From positions 11,885,160 to 11,949,159 of the forward strand of contig JAULJL010000021.1 of assembly GCA_030761205.1 (NCBI GenBank): a stretch of DNA of 64,000 bases, read 5' to 3'. The position numbers and the translations under genes were made by a program. The DNA comes from Fremontodendron californicum (lineage: Eukaryota; Streptophyta; Magnoliopsida; Malvales; Malvaceae). Under the pieces are notes generated by a model. It worked only from the letters and a program-made list of their open reading frames with translations. It was not told the origin of the DNA and did not search any database. Shown piece after piece: positions 1 through 11,111 of this stretch. Every line of letters starts with the position of its first letter. Position 1 is the first letter of the stretch.

Positions 1-524
1 TTATTCAATTTTTACAAGCATTATTTCTTTCCCCCGGAAAGGTAATATCACTGATTCTTTCGAATCCTGTTCTTGTTATTTTCGTTATTATTATTATTAT
101 TATTTTTTCTAATTTTAGATCTTGGAAGATTCGGATTGGGAATCGCATGTTTTCGTGAATTAGATTGGGGGAACGAACCCAAATCCTAGAATGTAATTTT
201 ATCTGCATAATAGTTAATTAAAAATTTTGTTATAAAACTGATTACTGATTAGGGTTTTTTTCTTCTGTAAATTACGCTTTAGCATTAGGTTTTGTAAATT
301 GGTAGTGAGATTAGAATCTCTTAATTAGTTTATTTGGATGCTTGAGAAATGCTGGAAAGGTGAAATTAATTTTGCTGCTAATTCAGCTGTTTAGTTTGAT
401 TTCTCTGAGTAGGTTTTTTTTTTTTCGTTTGAAAGCAAATGAAGGATTGGGTTTTTGAGCAGGCTTATTTTTGTTGAATGACTTATCTGTTTAGATTTCA
501 GGTAATGTGCTGAAAGGGAAGGCT
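1..524 (+). promoter_or_regulatory. Upstream/5'UTR region of the shugoshin gene
   Basis: AT-rich leader with poly-T tracts and a TAT(TAT)n run near 85-105. The sequence TTTAGATTTCAG just before the start codon looks like a 3' splice site, so the 5'UTR probably contains an intron whose start may lie in or before this stretch. No promoter element can be placed with confidence. Confidence 0.35.
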
Positions 525-2511
525 ATGGAAAACGGATCTTTGATCGGTAATGCACCAAGGAAAGGGCTTAGTGACATAACCAACTTGCAGCAGCAACCTA
601 AAGTGTTGAACCAAGATGCAAAACTGTTGCTGCAACCTGCTTCACTCAGGAGTAAAGATTACATCGACAAGCTCCAACAGGTATGCTTTAAACCTTTGTC
701 ACTCGGACTCAAGTGTGAAGTGTCGGACACGGGTATGTTTAATTTTTTTTTAAAGATTTCCATGTATTTGGAGGGTCTTTGGAGGATCATATCCCCATAC
801 CTATGTCCGGAAACGCGTCGGACACGGGTGTCTGACAAGGAATCTTCAAGAAAAACGAAGAGTTGGAGCAACATAGCTTTAAACTGCAATTAACTCACTT
901 TTCTTTCCTTAGGTTTTCTCCTTTGGGTTCTTTATGCGTTCCTTTAGCTTACTGAAGGGTTTTATTTGAATCTGTCTTCCAGGAAAATATGACGATGATG
1001 AAAGTTCTTGCTGACCGAAAGTATCCTTTATGATCAATTTTGTTTGGTTTCTTTCACTTCTTCATCTAACCGTTGCCTGCTGTTATATGTGTCTGGCATG
1101 ACTTTCTTCTTTATGGGTTTTTCTTAATTTTGGCTGACAGTAAAGTCATTGAATTGAGTGGAATTGAGTTACAGAAACTGAGAATCAATTTGGAGAAGTT
1201 TCAGCAACAGAACTTGCAACTTGCCCAAGCAAACAGCCAGATGTTAGCGGTACGGTAGTACTTTTTGTAGTTGTCTGTTTCTCAGTTTAGTAAGTCTAGG
1301 AGGCATATTTTTATGATATTATGACCTTCTAATGAGGTTGATGTCTTACTCTGGTTTTGCAGGAACTTAATTCAGGCAAAGATAGGGTATATTTTCTGGA
1401 CATCTACGTTTCTTGAACTTGGTCTTGATCAGCCCTTTTTGTTCTATTGTATATTTTTGGGATTTGACCATTGAGTTCTTTTCCTTTTCAGCTAAAAGCC
1501 CTTAAACATGAGCTGGGATGTAAAAATGCTGTGCTTAAAGCACTAAAATCAGAGGTATTCTTTGTAATAGTCTTCTCATCTGAGTGCATGATAGTCAGGT
1601 TATGATTAGATTCAGTTGATTATTAAATTATTTGTGTTTGTCATCAGAAGAAAGCTAAAATTGTTGCTTGCCCAACATTTGGAAATGAGGTATTAAATAG
1701 AATAACTTCCAGCATCTGGATTGATTTTTCTTATCAAAATCCCATGTTATTTACAAACTTTTTTCCATGGTTTGAAGGAAGCAACAAACAAGTGTGGCAA
1801 GGCAGGTGAATCCCTTAAAGAAGAAGATGGAGAGGATAAACCTTGTAATAAGAACAGGTGTGGCAAGGCAGGTGAATCTCTTAAAGAAGCAGATGGAGAG
1901 AATAAACCTTGTAATACGAACAGGAGGCGGCAATGGCGGCAATCAAAGAGTCTATGTAACTTGCTTGTCAGGAACTTTATTTGAAAATAATTAATGTTGT
2001 TCTTTACACCATCTTCACTTATTATTTACATGCTGCTTCAGGCCCTTCTAATACTAAACCAGTTCAAGCTAAGGAGGGGGTCAACAACAAAAGGTTTCTG
2101 TACAATTTTTATTGCTTTCTGCAAATTATTTTTCCAATAACAGTGTAATCTTTAGGTTTTTATTAAAAACTTTACAATGACTAAGGAAGTTTATGATTTC
2201 TTTTATGTTTTCCTATCAGAGTATGTTTAAGAAGGCAATCTGCTAGGTTTAAAGCTCAAGAACCAGAAACGACTAAAGATGTGTTTGAGGTAGATAATAC
2301 AAAATTTATTGTTTCCAAGGTGCATGAGAGTGGCCCAATATCTTCTGGTTCATCAGTCAAAAAAGAGCATGATGAAGGATGTATCACCACTAGAAATGAA
2401 GCTCAAGAACTTAGGAGGGTCTCCGTTGGAAGGCCTTTGCGCCGAGCAGCTGAGAAGGTCCAATCCTACAAGGAAATGAACCTTAATGTGAAGATGCGCC
2501 GAGAAAAGTGA
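525..2511 (+). CDS. SGO1: Shugoshin (centromeric cohesin protector), nine exons
   Basis: Shugoshin protects centromeric cohesin from premature cleavage by recruiting PP2A, mainly in meiosis. Reading GT..AG introns gives exons 525-680, 983-1020, 1141-1249, 1363-1386, 1492-1554, 1648-1689, 1778-1949, 2042-2093 and 2220-2511. All phases agree and give 315 residues. The N-terminal part reads GLSDITNLQQQPK and then, over residues ~53-130, a heptad-rich coiled coil (ENMTMMKVLADRNKVIELSG onward), as in plant SGO proteins. The C-terminus carries the basic shugoshin motif RPLRRAAEKVQSYKE followed by NVKMRREK and stop. Residues 150-193 are a 22-residue direct repeat. An in-frame ATG at 507 would add six residues; I chose 525 because 507 lies just after a possible 5'UTR splice acceptor (TTTCAG at ~496-501). 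SGO1 versus SGO2 cannot be decided without alignment. The family call is strong, and exon ends are inferred from splice consensus. Confidence 0.88.
695..877. mobile_element. MITE of the GCTATGTTACTC family in shugoshin intron 1
   Basis: The body (GTGTCGGACACGGGTATG, poly-T, GGAGGATCATATCCCCATAC) matches in reverse complement the element at 40360-40543. The outer ends TTGTCACTCGG and GGAGCAACATAG are degenerate terminal inverted repeats. It lies wholly within the intron and keeps both splice sites. Confidence 0.7.
1793..1924 (+). repeat. In-frame 66-bp tandem duplication inside shugoshin exon 7
   Basis: Two adjacent 66-bp copies (1793-1858, 1859-1924) encode CGKAGESLKEEDGEDKPCNK plus NR, then CGKAGESLKEADGENKPCNT plus NR. 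The copies differ at only a few positions and keep the frame, adding 22 residues to the poorly conserved middle of the protein. Confidence 0.9.
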
Positions 2512-2933
2512 GTTCATTCTCTTTGCTTCTACACCGCATTTTGCTAAGGGTTTCAAGAAGTTTGAGATGCATCTAATTTCAATGTACCACTATGCTGTTG
2601 TTTCTGTATAATATGTTCATTTTAAACTGCCCTTTTTCTGTTTGGCCTACACGCTTTCTAGTTTGCTTTACATTTCTAAGCCAATGCATCATCCATGGAT
2701 GACAATTGGAAATGCCTGAAATTGACTTCCAGGTTGTTAATTGGGTTGTACTTGAAAATATTGTACGAGTTTTGATATACATTTGCAGGTTGAATGTGTT
2801 ATCCTTTTTTTTTCCTTTTAAATAAGCTTTTGTGATGGTAAGATTATAAAAGAAATTGTGTGGGAGTCTTGAAAGAGAATTTACCTTTCAAATGACTCGT
2901 ATCAATTCTCAGTCTCATAATTCTGTTTCATGG
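2512..2933 (+). other. 3' flank / 3'UTR of the shugoshin gene
   Basis: No further coding sequence is visible after the stop. The stretch is less AT-biased than the following DNA and is probably 3'UTR and downstream region. No polyadenylation site was assigned. Confidence 0.4.
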
Positions 2934-2934
2934 G

Positions 2935-3192
2935 TAAGACCTATCTATAGACCGAGTTACCTATCCAAGTTCGAAGGATCGTCAGTTATCTTGGAAGGTT
3001 TGAACAAAAATATTTGACTTGAAAAATGAGTTTGGACAAAAAAAAAATAAAATAAAACACGTTTAAAAAATTGATCGGGCTTCGGCTCCAATATTCAAAG
3101 TTCGAGTTCGGCTCCACTTGGCTCGTTTTAAATTATATAATATATATTCTTTATATATATATATATTGTAATTTATATCATATAAAGAATAG

Positions 3193-3223
<31 letters not shown>

Positions 3224-3486
3224 TAGTGTAAACATTAGAAAATATGTTAAATTATATATGTTTTAAAATTTAATAAAAGAAAAAATAAAATTATTAAAGA
3301 TTAAATAAAATATATTTTTTTATTTAAAAAAAATTAATATGGGTAGACCTAGTTTATCCAATTACAAATCTGGATGAGTTTGAGCAAAATTTGAGATCGA
3401 ATTGTTTGGCCGCATCAAGTTTTGACAAAGAAATATAGTGTTGATACTATACATAAATTTGTTTTGACCCATAGACACCTCTACCC
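2935..3486. mobile_element. Mutator-like non-autonomous repeat, copy 1
   Basis: Shares with the copies at 5916-6406/18210-18255 and 43510-46244 the order: a GACC..GAG left end, TTTGGACAAAAA, 'GGCTCCAA..ATTCAA(A/G)GT', an AT microsatellite, then GTGTAAACATT..AATATGTTAA. The ends AGACCTATCTATAG and CCATAGACACCTCT are imperfect inverted repeats. No clear target duplication was found for this copy. Confidence 0.6.
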
Positions 3487-5906
3487 TTGTTTTATCTTAT
3501 TACTTTATAATGGATTTGACCTTCCAAATTTAAGTATCATGTGCTAAAATTCCATAGGATCCAAGTGAGCCTACCATTTAACAACTATAACTTGTGCATT
3601 ATTTGAAGAAGTTGCAATTTTGAGAATATACTTTTGAGGGTGTTAAACTTGGACCATCTGGTCTTTTCATCAGTAATTTGTTATGATCATTGTGAGTCGA
3701 CATACTCAAGAGTTGGATAGTTAGTTTTGCTCGATAGAATTGGATCGAGTCTGGATAAGATTTTTTGTGATTCAGGTTGGCTTGGATTACTACGAATTAA
3801 ATATTTTTTTTTATTTTAAACTTAATTATAAAATATATATAAATTTTTTTTGTAATAATTTATGAACAATAAAATGGGTTTATGGGTTAACCCGAATCTG
3901 ATCCGAAACAAGTTTGACTAAGAAAAAAAAATTCCGGGTCACAACCTTACCATGAGCTGATCTAATTTTGAGCATGATATAAAGGTTTAATTACAAACCG
4001 AGACTTTTTTGAGATTGCATGGGTATGTCGAATTCCAATTAAATTTCTAGCTAAGTTGGCAAAGGGTGTAACTGAATCAAGCTGAGTCCATACAATGTTA
4101 GGCTTGATTAATAATAAACTTGACGATGAAGCTCGAACTTCATTTATTTGTACTTTAGCTCAACTTAAAAAATAACCGAATCGACTCAATTAAGGCTGAT
4201 TTTTATTGATTGATATAAAAAGTTTGAATCTTTGAGTTCAAAATAAAAATTGAAATACAACCTTAAAATATGTAAATAAATATTATATTTATTTATATAT
4301 AATATTAAAAAATTTAAACCTAGATGAGGCACTTGAGCCACTCGAATCGAGTATCAAATAGCTTGAACTTGGCTCAATTGTTACTTGATTAGCTCAAGTT
4401 TGAGTTCGGTTAGACAATAAATAAATGAAATTTGAATATTCTTCGAGTCAAATTCGAGTAGCTTGACTGTTTATATACCCTTGTTGGCATTCCAAGTCAT
4501 ACTTGGTAGATGTCATGGGCTATGGCAGGTTGGCCCCTTTGCAACTGTTTCGCAAGTTTGATAGGCTGTAACAAAATAGGCTGGTCTTATGTCCACTGGT
4601 CTGGCTAGTGGTTATATTCTTTTTTGGGCTCGGATCGACCCAAATTCACCCACATTTGAGTATTACGTAGGAGTATAAATGAGACAGCTGTGCTCGTAAG
4701 TTAGTCGGATTCGACTAGAAAAAACTCAAGTTCGGCTCAGTCATTGTCGAGCTGAACTCGAGTTATCGAGCGAGCCGAATTCGAGTATCCTAATGCTTGA
4801 CTCAAGTAGCTCGCGAGTCTAATCGAGCTTTTTCATTTTTAATATATATATATATTTTTATTTTTAATTAGTATTGAAAAAAACTCAATTCGAACTCGAA
4901 TACATATAATCAAGTTTGAAGTCGAGCATGAGAATCAAGCTCATTTTTATTAGATAATCGAACCTAATCGAATGAGCTCGAGCAGTTTTATTTTTATCTC
5001 GAATCAAGCTCGAGTTTTAAAACTGAAACTCGATCAAGCTCGAGTTGAACTTCGAGTCTCGAATTTTGAATTGAACTCGAGCTTCTTACTGCTTGAACTC
5101 GGCTTGATTACACCCTGATGTTACGTCAAAGAAAAAAATTAATAGATTATACAGACAAAACACAGATAATTATATTCAGACAATTGCATGTTAACTACAA
5201 ATTTTATGACCTATGAAGTTTGATTTTGTAACATGCAAGATGTTCATGTTATCTATGATTCACGTGTACCAAAACGTACAAATTATGTATAAACGAATCA
5301 CATGTATGGTTGATTCGGTGCATGATTTAGGTTTTATTTATGAGTTTGTTTTTAATATATCGATAGTGGAATTTTTTTAATTTTATAAGTGAGATTAAGA
5401 GATTAACATATGTTTTATTTTTTAAAAATTATTTTGTTTAAAGATATTGTAAGAGATATGTGTCATTCTGCTAATCCCGCTTATGAAGTGTAAAAACTCC
5501 ACTGACGATGAATGAAATAATTTTTTAATTGAATTTTTGGCTCTTGCTTTTAGTACTTTATTAAGCTTAAAATTGGATTTAGATTAAGTAATCAAAAGTA
5601 TAATTTTTTTTTAATTTTCAAAATTTATATTTTTTTCAAAATATTTATAATGCCACTTGATAATACTACGTGACATGTCAGATGATGTGTCAATGCCACG
5701 TGACAACTGACATATGATATGGCACTACCTAGTCATCCTATCATTATCTCAAATGGTTGAGTGACAAAAAAACAAATTTTTATAACATGGATGATTAAAT
5801 TGATATTTTTCATAATTGGATCATCAAAATAAAAAAAATTCCGAAAAATAAGTGAATATATGTATAACTTATTGTATATATTATGCCATGAAATGGCCAT
5901 TGACAA
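3487..5906. other. Intergenic AT-rich DNA with decayed repeats
   Basis: No gene seen. Recognisable pieces are a decayed element of the 'gatccgaaacaag..gagctgatcta' type near 3690-3970, and two related GAGCTCGAG-rich elements at about 4054-4490 and 4660-5115. The latter begin near GGGTGTAA/GGAGTATAA and end near TACACCC/TATACCC. Near 5640-5760 is a patch with repeated GCCACGTGAC-like words. Confidence 0.4.
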
Positions 5907-6406
5907 ATTGGATATAAACCTGTCAAAGGGTCGAGCTACCCGTCCAAGCCTGAAAGCCTGCCCATATTTAGAAGGATTTGGACAAAAATATTAGACCAAA
6001 GAAATGGGTTTGGGCAAAAAATTGAGATCCGTTTAAAAAATGGGCTAGGCCTTGGCTCCAACATTCAAGGTCCGAGCCTAGCCCTACCCGTTTTTCAATT
6101 ATATAATATATTATTTATATATATTATGTAATTTATATCATATAAAGATTAAATATATATAATATTATAGTGTAAACATTAAAAAATATGTTAAGTTGTC
6201 CATGTTTAAGAACTTAATAAAAGAAAAAATATATAAAATTACTAAAGATTAAATAAAAAATAAAGTATTTTTTAAAAAATTAGAAAAAAAAATGGGCGGG
6301 CTTAAACGGGCTTGAACTATTATTTACAAATATGGGTGGGCTTGGACAGAACTTGAGGCCCATATTTCGGGCCGGGCTAGGCTTAGGCAAGCAAATATGA
6401 TGTTGA

Positions 6407-7377
6407 TGTTGGGAATATTGTAGGCACTTAGTGATTATTTCATTACTGCATATATATAAACAAATGTGAACAGAATATATAAATTCGGCATATCAGAATA
6501 TATATATATATATTCAAATACAAATATACGGACACTCATAGTTTCGGTAGAACGAAAATTGGAAAATCGAGTCAAGGTAGAACCTCTGACCTTAAGACGA
6601 TTATTGTCTGTCTATCAGGTGCTTATAGTGTAATACAATTCGTCTCCCAAGCCTCCTGGATTACATTGCTGTCGAGAGCACACTCGTAGCAACACAGCGA
6701 ACCAAAAAAATGATACAAATCTCTCTCAAGCAAAGAAGAAAACATTTCAGAATTTTTTCTCTATTAACAGACACTGATCTTGGGTTTATATAGAAAACCA
6801 AAAACTTGTTCGGACAAGATACCATTTGAAAAAACCGTTTGGACAAAAGTTGTGTCATTAAGAAAAAGAACCAAACGGTTCGGTTTGGTCCGAACAGACA
6901 TGTCTCAATCAGACAAGTCTTTTGGTTGGAGGATGCTGAACCGGTTTGGTTTGGACCGAATAAACATGTCGGTTGGGCAGTAAAAAATTAATTACTGACC
7001 CAAACCCAGACCGACCCAAACCGACCCAGCCCAAGTCCGGCCCGGCTCGGTGCGCGCGCATGTGTGTGGTAGCCCAAGTTCATGTAGGTCCTCACACTTC
7101 ACAAAAATTTGTGCCCCTTGGGTCCAACCCAACATGGAACACTAGCCTATATATACAACAAGCTAAGGCCATTCTTTGTTTTATGTGGGATTGATTACCA
7201 TACACAACATCAACCAATTGCTTCCTCTTCAAGTGGGTATCATGAGATTAATTTCTCATTCTAACATGATATCAATTGTGTACATAAATTATATATCGTG
7301 TATCTACTTACGACAACCTACGTATTGATATACGTATTTCGTATTTATACACTTAAAATAATCATTGATATCCAACA
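6407..7377 (-). repeat. 3' LTR of the copia element
   Basis: 971 bp, starting TGTTGGATATC and ending CCCAACA on the minus strand. It is closely matched along its length by 17201-18209. A minus-strand TATA-like motif (TTCTATATAAACCC, about 6782-6796) precedes the presumed R region, supporting minus orientation. Confidence 0.85.
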
Positions 7378-7702
7378 ATCCCAAACACGTCCTGGTTTCT
7401 ATGAGTACTCTAGAGAATTTAGCCTGATCAATTCTCATAGAAATGGTCACGTTTCTTACTCATATAGGTGATTTCTTATGAAAAGTATCCTACAATACCC
7501 CACTTGATTTTATCAAGCTATAAGAATTATTAAAAGCATAGCTTATCCTAACTTCCTTGCAGGTAGCACTAATTTATCATAGGAATGAATAAGAGTGTTT
7601 AACTCTTTTAGTGCTCACACTAAGTTAACATAACTCGGTTGTCCCTTTGAACCTAGATCTTGGGATCTCCAATAAGCTAGGTTGGGTTTCCATTATGTAA
7701 CT

Positions 7703-8290
7703 TTAATTTATAGGCTTAACACCCATTCCCCTCGATGATTTATATACTTGCTCTCTTGTTAAACTTTTCGTAAGCGGATCCGCAATATTATCCTTTGATT
7801 TTACATAATCAATAGAGATAATCTCTCTTGAGAGCAACTGTCTTACGGTATTGTGTCTTCGACGAATGTGTCGAGATTTACCGTTATACAAATTACTCTA
7901 TACCCTACCAATTACAAATTGGCTATCGCAATGTATACAAATTGCAGGCACGGATTTCGGCTAACATGGAATATCTTCTAAAATTTCGAAGTCATTTTGC
8001 TTATTCTCCAGCTCTATCTAAAGCTATAAGTTCAGATTCCATTAAGGATCTGGAAATTTACGTTTGTTTAGAAGATTTCCAAGACACTACAGCCCCTCCA
8101 ATAGTAAAGATAAACCCACTAGTGGATTTCGAATCCTTAGTATCGGATATCCAATTTGCATCTGGATATCTTGTATAGTGCAGTCCATAACTTGAGGTGT
8201 ATCTCAAATATCTAAGTACCCTCATAATGGCCTTCCAGTGATCCTTTCCAGGATTACTTGTTAATCTACTCAGTTTTCTAATTGAGTATG
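7703..8290 (-). pseudogene. Copia RNase H / end of pol, remnant
   Basis: Minus-strand translation gives LSRLTSNPGKDHWKAIMRVL, then TRYPDANW, DSKSTSGFIFTIGGAVVSWK and MESELIALDRAGE, and ends with ISIDYVKSKDNIADPLTKSL. These are the classic copia reverse transcriptase end and RNase H blocks, which degrade the RNA strand of the replication hybrid. Several in-frame stops break it (after SSKQT, after RAGE and in the histidine-rich end). It lies directly before the 3' LTR side, as expected for the last domain of pol. Confidence 0.85.
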
Positions 8291-8299
8291 TTATGTCTT

Positions 8300-8590
8300 T
8301 ACATTCATTTACAACCTAGTGGTTTGCTTCCAGGGTCCGTGCCACTCTTGGCACCATCTGGGATTACCGATCCCTTGGACAAGGTCTCATCCTCCACTCC
8401 ACAATGGGGTAGTCAAGGTAGCACCAAAGCTTGTCGATACCAGACCATGACTCTCTTCTTACAATGTCGATACCCTCATCTATGCCAAGATCACACCCGA
8501 GTATCCTTGTTGCACAAAATTGACATTTTCTCACATGTCCTTCTCTTGACCTCAAGGACTAGGTAATGACCCCCATCAAATGATGCACCG
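8300..8590. other. Unexplained GC-richer segment replacing the copia reverse transcriptase
   Basis: Between the integrase remnant (last recognisable copia words PPPKKVMIGPKIV at ~8600) and the RNase H remnant, about 1.5-2 kb of expected reverse transcriptase is absent. Instead there are ~290 bp with no copia similarity that I can see. The phrase CTTGGCACCATCTGGGATTA resembles the primer-site region of some gypsy elements, so this may be a foreign fragment. That is a guess. Confidence 0.35.
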
Positions 8591-9255
8591 AACACAATTT
8601 TAGGTCCTATCATGACCTTTTTAGGCGGAGGAACCACTACCTTAGCAAGATATTCCCACACTTTCATGTATTTATAGGATGGTCTTCGACCCTTCCATAA
8701 ATCATACGGTATCTTGTTTGATTTCTTGTGGGATATTTTATTTAAAATATAATTAGCTGTTAAAATAGCTTCCTCCCACAAAATCTGAGGCAACCCTGAA
8801 TTTATCAACAAAACGTTCATCATTTCATTCAACGTTCGGTTCTTGCATTCTGCAAAACCATTTTGTTGAGGTGAATAAGGAGTAGTGGTTTGATGGATGA
8901 TACCATTTTTTGAACAGAATTCATTAAATAATGATTCATATTTACCACCTCTATCACTCCTTATTATCTTAATTTTCTTGCTTAGTTGATTTTCGACCTT
9001 ATTTTTTTCAAAGAGCTTAAAAATAGACAATAATATCTTGTGCAATCATCAATATAGGTATTCGATACTTTTTACCACCTCTAGTTTGCACAAAATTTTA
9101 AGTCACAAATATCAGTGTGAATTAAATCTAGAGGTGCACTATTTGTTTCTACTGAATAGAAAAGAGCCTTAGCCAATTTGGATTCCAAACAATTTTCGGA
9201 AGCAAATCCAAATTGCTGATTCTTCGCAAGATCTTGTAATTCACATGACCTAATC
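8590..9255 (-). pseudogene. Copia integrase remnant
   Basis: The minus strand encodes the zinc-binding pre-integrase LWHGRLGHVNYRILRRISN (around 9190-9250) and the catalytic core with IRSDRGGKYES, GIIHQTTTPYSPQQNG and AECKNRTLNEM. The second aspartate and the glutamate of the DDE triad are therefore still visible. It continues through LWEEAILTANYILNKI and KKVMIGPKIV, where similarity stops. Frameshifts separate the zinc finger from the core, around 9045-9150. The protein would insert element cDNA into the genome; this copy cannot. Confidence 0.85.
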
Positions 9256-9304
9256 TACCATGCCATAAATTAGAGGACACCACTAAATAAACATAAGAAA
9301 TAAT

Positions 9305-10116
9305 TTAATTATTATTCATGTTCTTTGGCACAATAGCCATTACATTGAACTTAAAAAGCCCATCACATAAGTATCCTCTACCCACAAACATGCCACTTTT
9401 AGTGAGTACAAATTTATCTGATTCAAATACCAGCTTAAACCCGTTCTTGCTCAATAGAGAGTCGGAAACCAAATTCTTACGAATTTCAGGAACATGAACC
9501 ACATTGTTCAAAGTTAGTTCTTTCCCGGATATCCTCTTGAGCACCACCTTTCCATGGCCTCGTACCTTGTAGACCGAAGAGTTCCCCATAAATAGTTGCT
9601 CATCAACAGTAGCTTCTTTATACTCGGAGAAACTCTTTCTATCAGAACAAACATGACAAGTGGCACCGATATCAATCCAACATGTCTTAGGGTTTTCTAC
9701 CATGTTCACTTGTGACACTACAGCAGCGAGCTCAATCTCATTATCATCAACTAAGTTGGCTTGAGCTCTTTTCTTGTTCTGACGGCAGTCCTTTGCTCGA
9801 TGATTGGGCTTGTTACATATGAAACAAGTTCCCGTGAACTTCTTGAAATTCATTCCCTTATAACTTTGGGAAGAACTAGAACCAACATATTTTCTCTAGT
9901 TGGTCTTGTGCAAATGTTCAACAACATTTGCCTTGACTTCCATGGTCTGAACTTGAACCCTCTTTTCTGAACCACAGTTATCCTCGTCGATTCTCAACCG
10001 AACAATCAAGTCCTCTAAAGTCATCTCCTTTCTTTTGTGCTTTAGATAGTTTTTGAAATCCTTCCACGAAGGAGGCAATTTCTCTATCAAAGCCGCCGTC
10101 TGAAATGATTTACTAA
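9305..10116 (-). pseudogene. Copia gag C-terminus, zinc knuckle and protease
   Basis: Reading in from the MITE junction at 10116, the frame gives AALIEKLPPSWKDFKNYLKH and EMTLEDLIVRLRIDEDN (gag), an in-frame TAG at about 9896-9898, then the CCHC zinc knuckle CFICNKPNHRAKDC. Next comes the protease region WIDIGATCHVC and the GAG-pre-integrase stretch (LLSKNGFKLVFESDKFVLTK). The aspartic protease motif is normally D-(S/T)-G-A. Here the second residue is Ile, so the active site is damaged as well as the frame. Stop at 9305. Confidence 0.87.
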
Positions 10117-11111
10117 GAGGGCGTTTGATATGATGAAAAGTGATCACTTTCCATGGAAAGTAATTGGTGGGAATGTGATTCTCATGTTTGGTATGCTAAA
10201 AACTGCTTATTTTTCTGGGAATGTAACTTTTCTTGTAGAGTTACTTTCTCACAAGTATTGGAAGGTGATTCTCATGAGAAGTGGTGGGAAAGTAACTTTC
10301 CCATGTAGTTGAAAAGTTAAAAAAAAAGTTAAGACAAAATTATTCTCTTTCTATTTGATTCAAATATTTAGTAATAATAAATATTATTAAAATATTTAAA
10401 TAATATTGAATTTGCATCCAGCCTTTTAATTTTCCAATTACTTGAGAGTAACTTCAAAAATTTATTATTAACAAATATTTTTTTATCATAAAAGAAACTC
10501 AAATTACCAATTGAAATATTATTTTTAAATATTTAATACAAATGTTTGTTAATAATAAATATCATTGAAATATTTAAATAATATTTAATTTTCATACAGC
10601 CTTTTAACTTTTCAACTACATGAAAGTAATTTCGGAAATTTATTATTAACAAATATTTTTATCATAAAAATAACTCAAATTACCAATTAAAATATTATTT
10701 TTAAATATTTAGTTAAAATGTTTGTTAATAATAAATATCATTAAAATATTTAAATAATATTTAGTTTGTATCCAGCCTTTTAATTTTTCAACTACATGAG
10801 AGTAATTTCGAAAATTTATTATTAATAAATATTTTTTATCCTAAAATTAACTCAAATTATTAATTAAAATATTATTTTTAAATATTTAGTACAAATATTT
10901 GTTAATAATAAATATCATTGAAAATTTTTAAAATTAATAAAATTTACATTTTTATGATAAGGGTAATTTCGAAAATTATCATCACATTTTCAGGATTTTT
11001 ATCACCACTTTCCCATGTATAGCAAACACTGTAAAGTTACATTCTCAGGAATCACATTTTCAAGAATCATATTTCATAGAATGTGATTCTGGGAAGGCAC
11101 CAAACGTCCCC
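10117..11111. mobile_element. PIF/Harbinger-type MITE, copy 1 (in copia gag)
   Basis: 995 bp, ends GAGGGCGTTTGATATG and GGCACCAAACGTCCCC (inverted repeats), flanked by the 3-bp duplication TAA (10114-10116, 11112-11114). Removing it and one TAA restores the gag reading ILSKSF. Three-base TWA targets and this terminus fit Harbinger/Tourist-like elements. The interior is a ~176-bp AT-rich unit repeated about three times, with no transposase. Confidence 0.85.

Noticed and set aside
507..893. 128-codon frame starting at 507
   Set aside because: The part after 680 is intron 1 plus a MITE; the real coding part is exon 1 of shugoshin.
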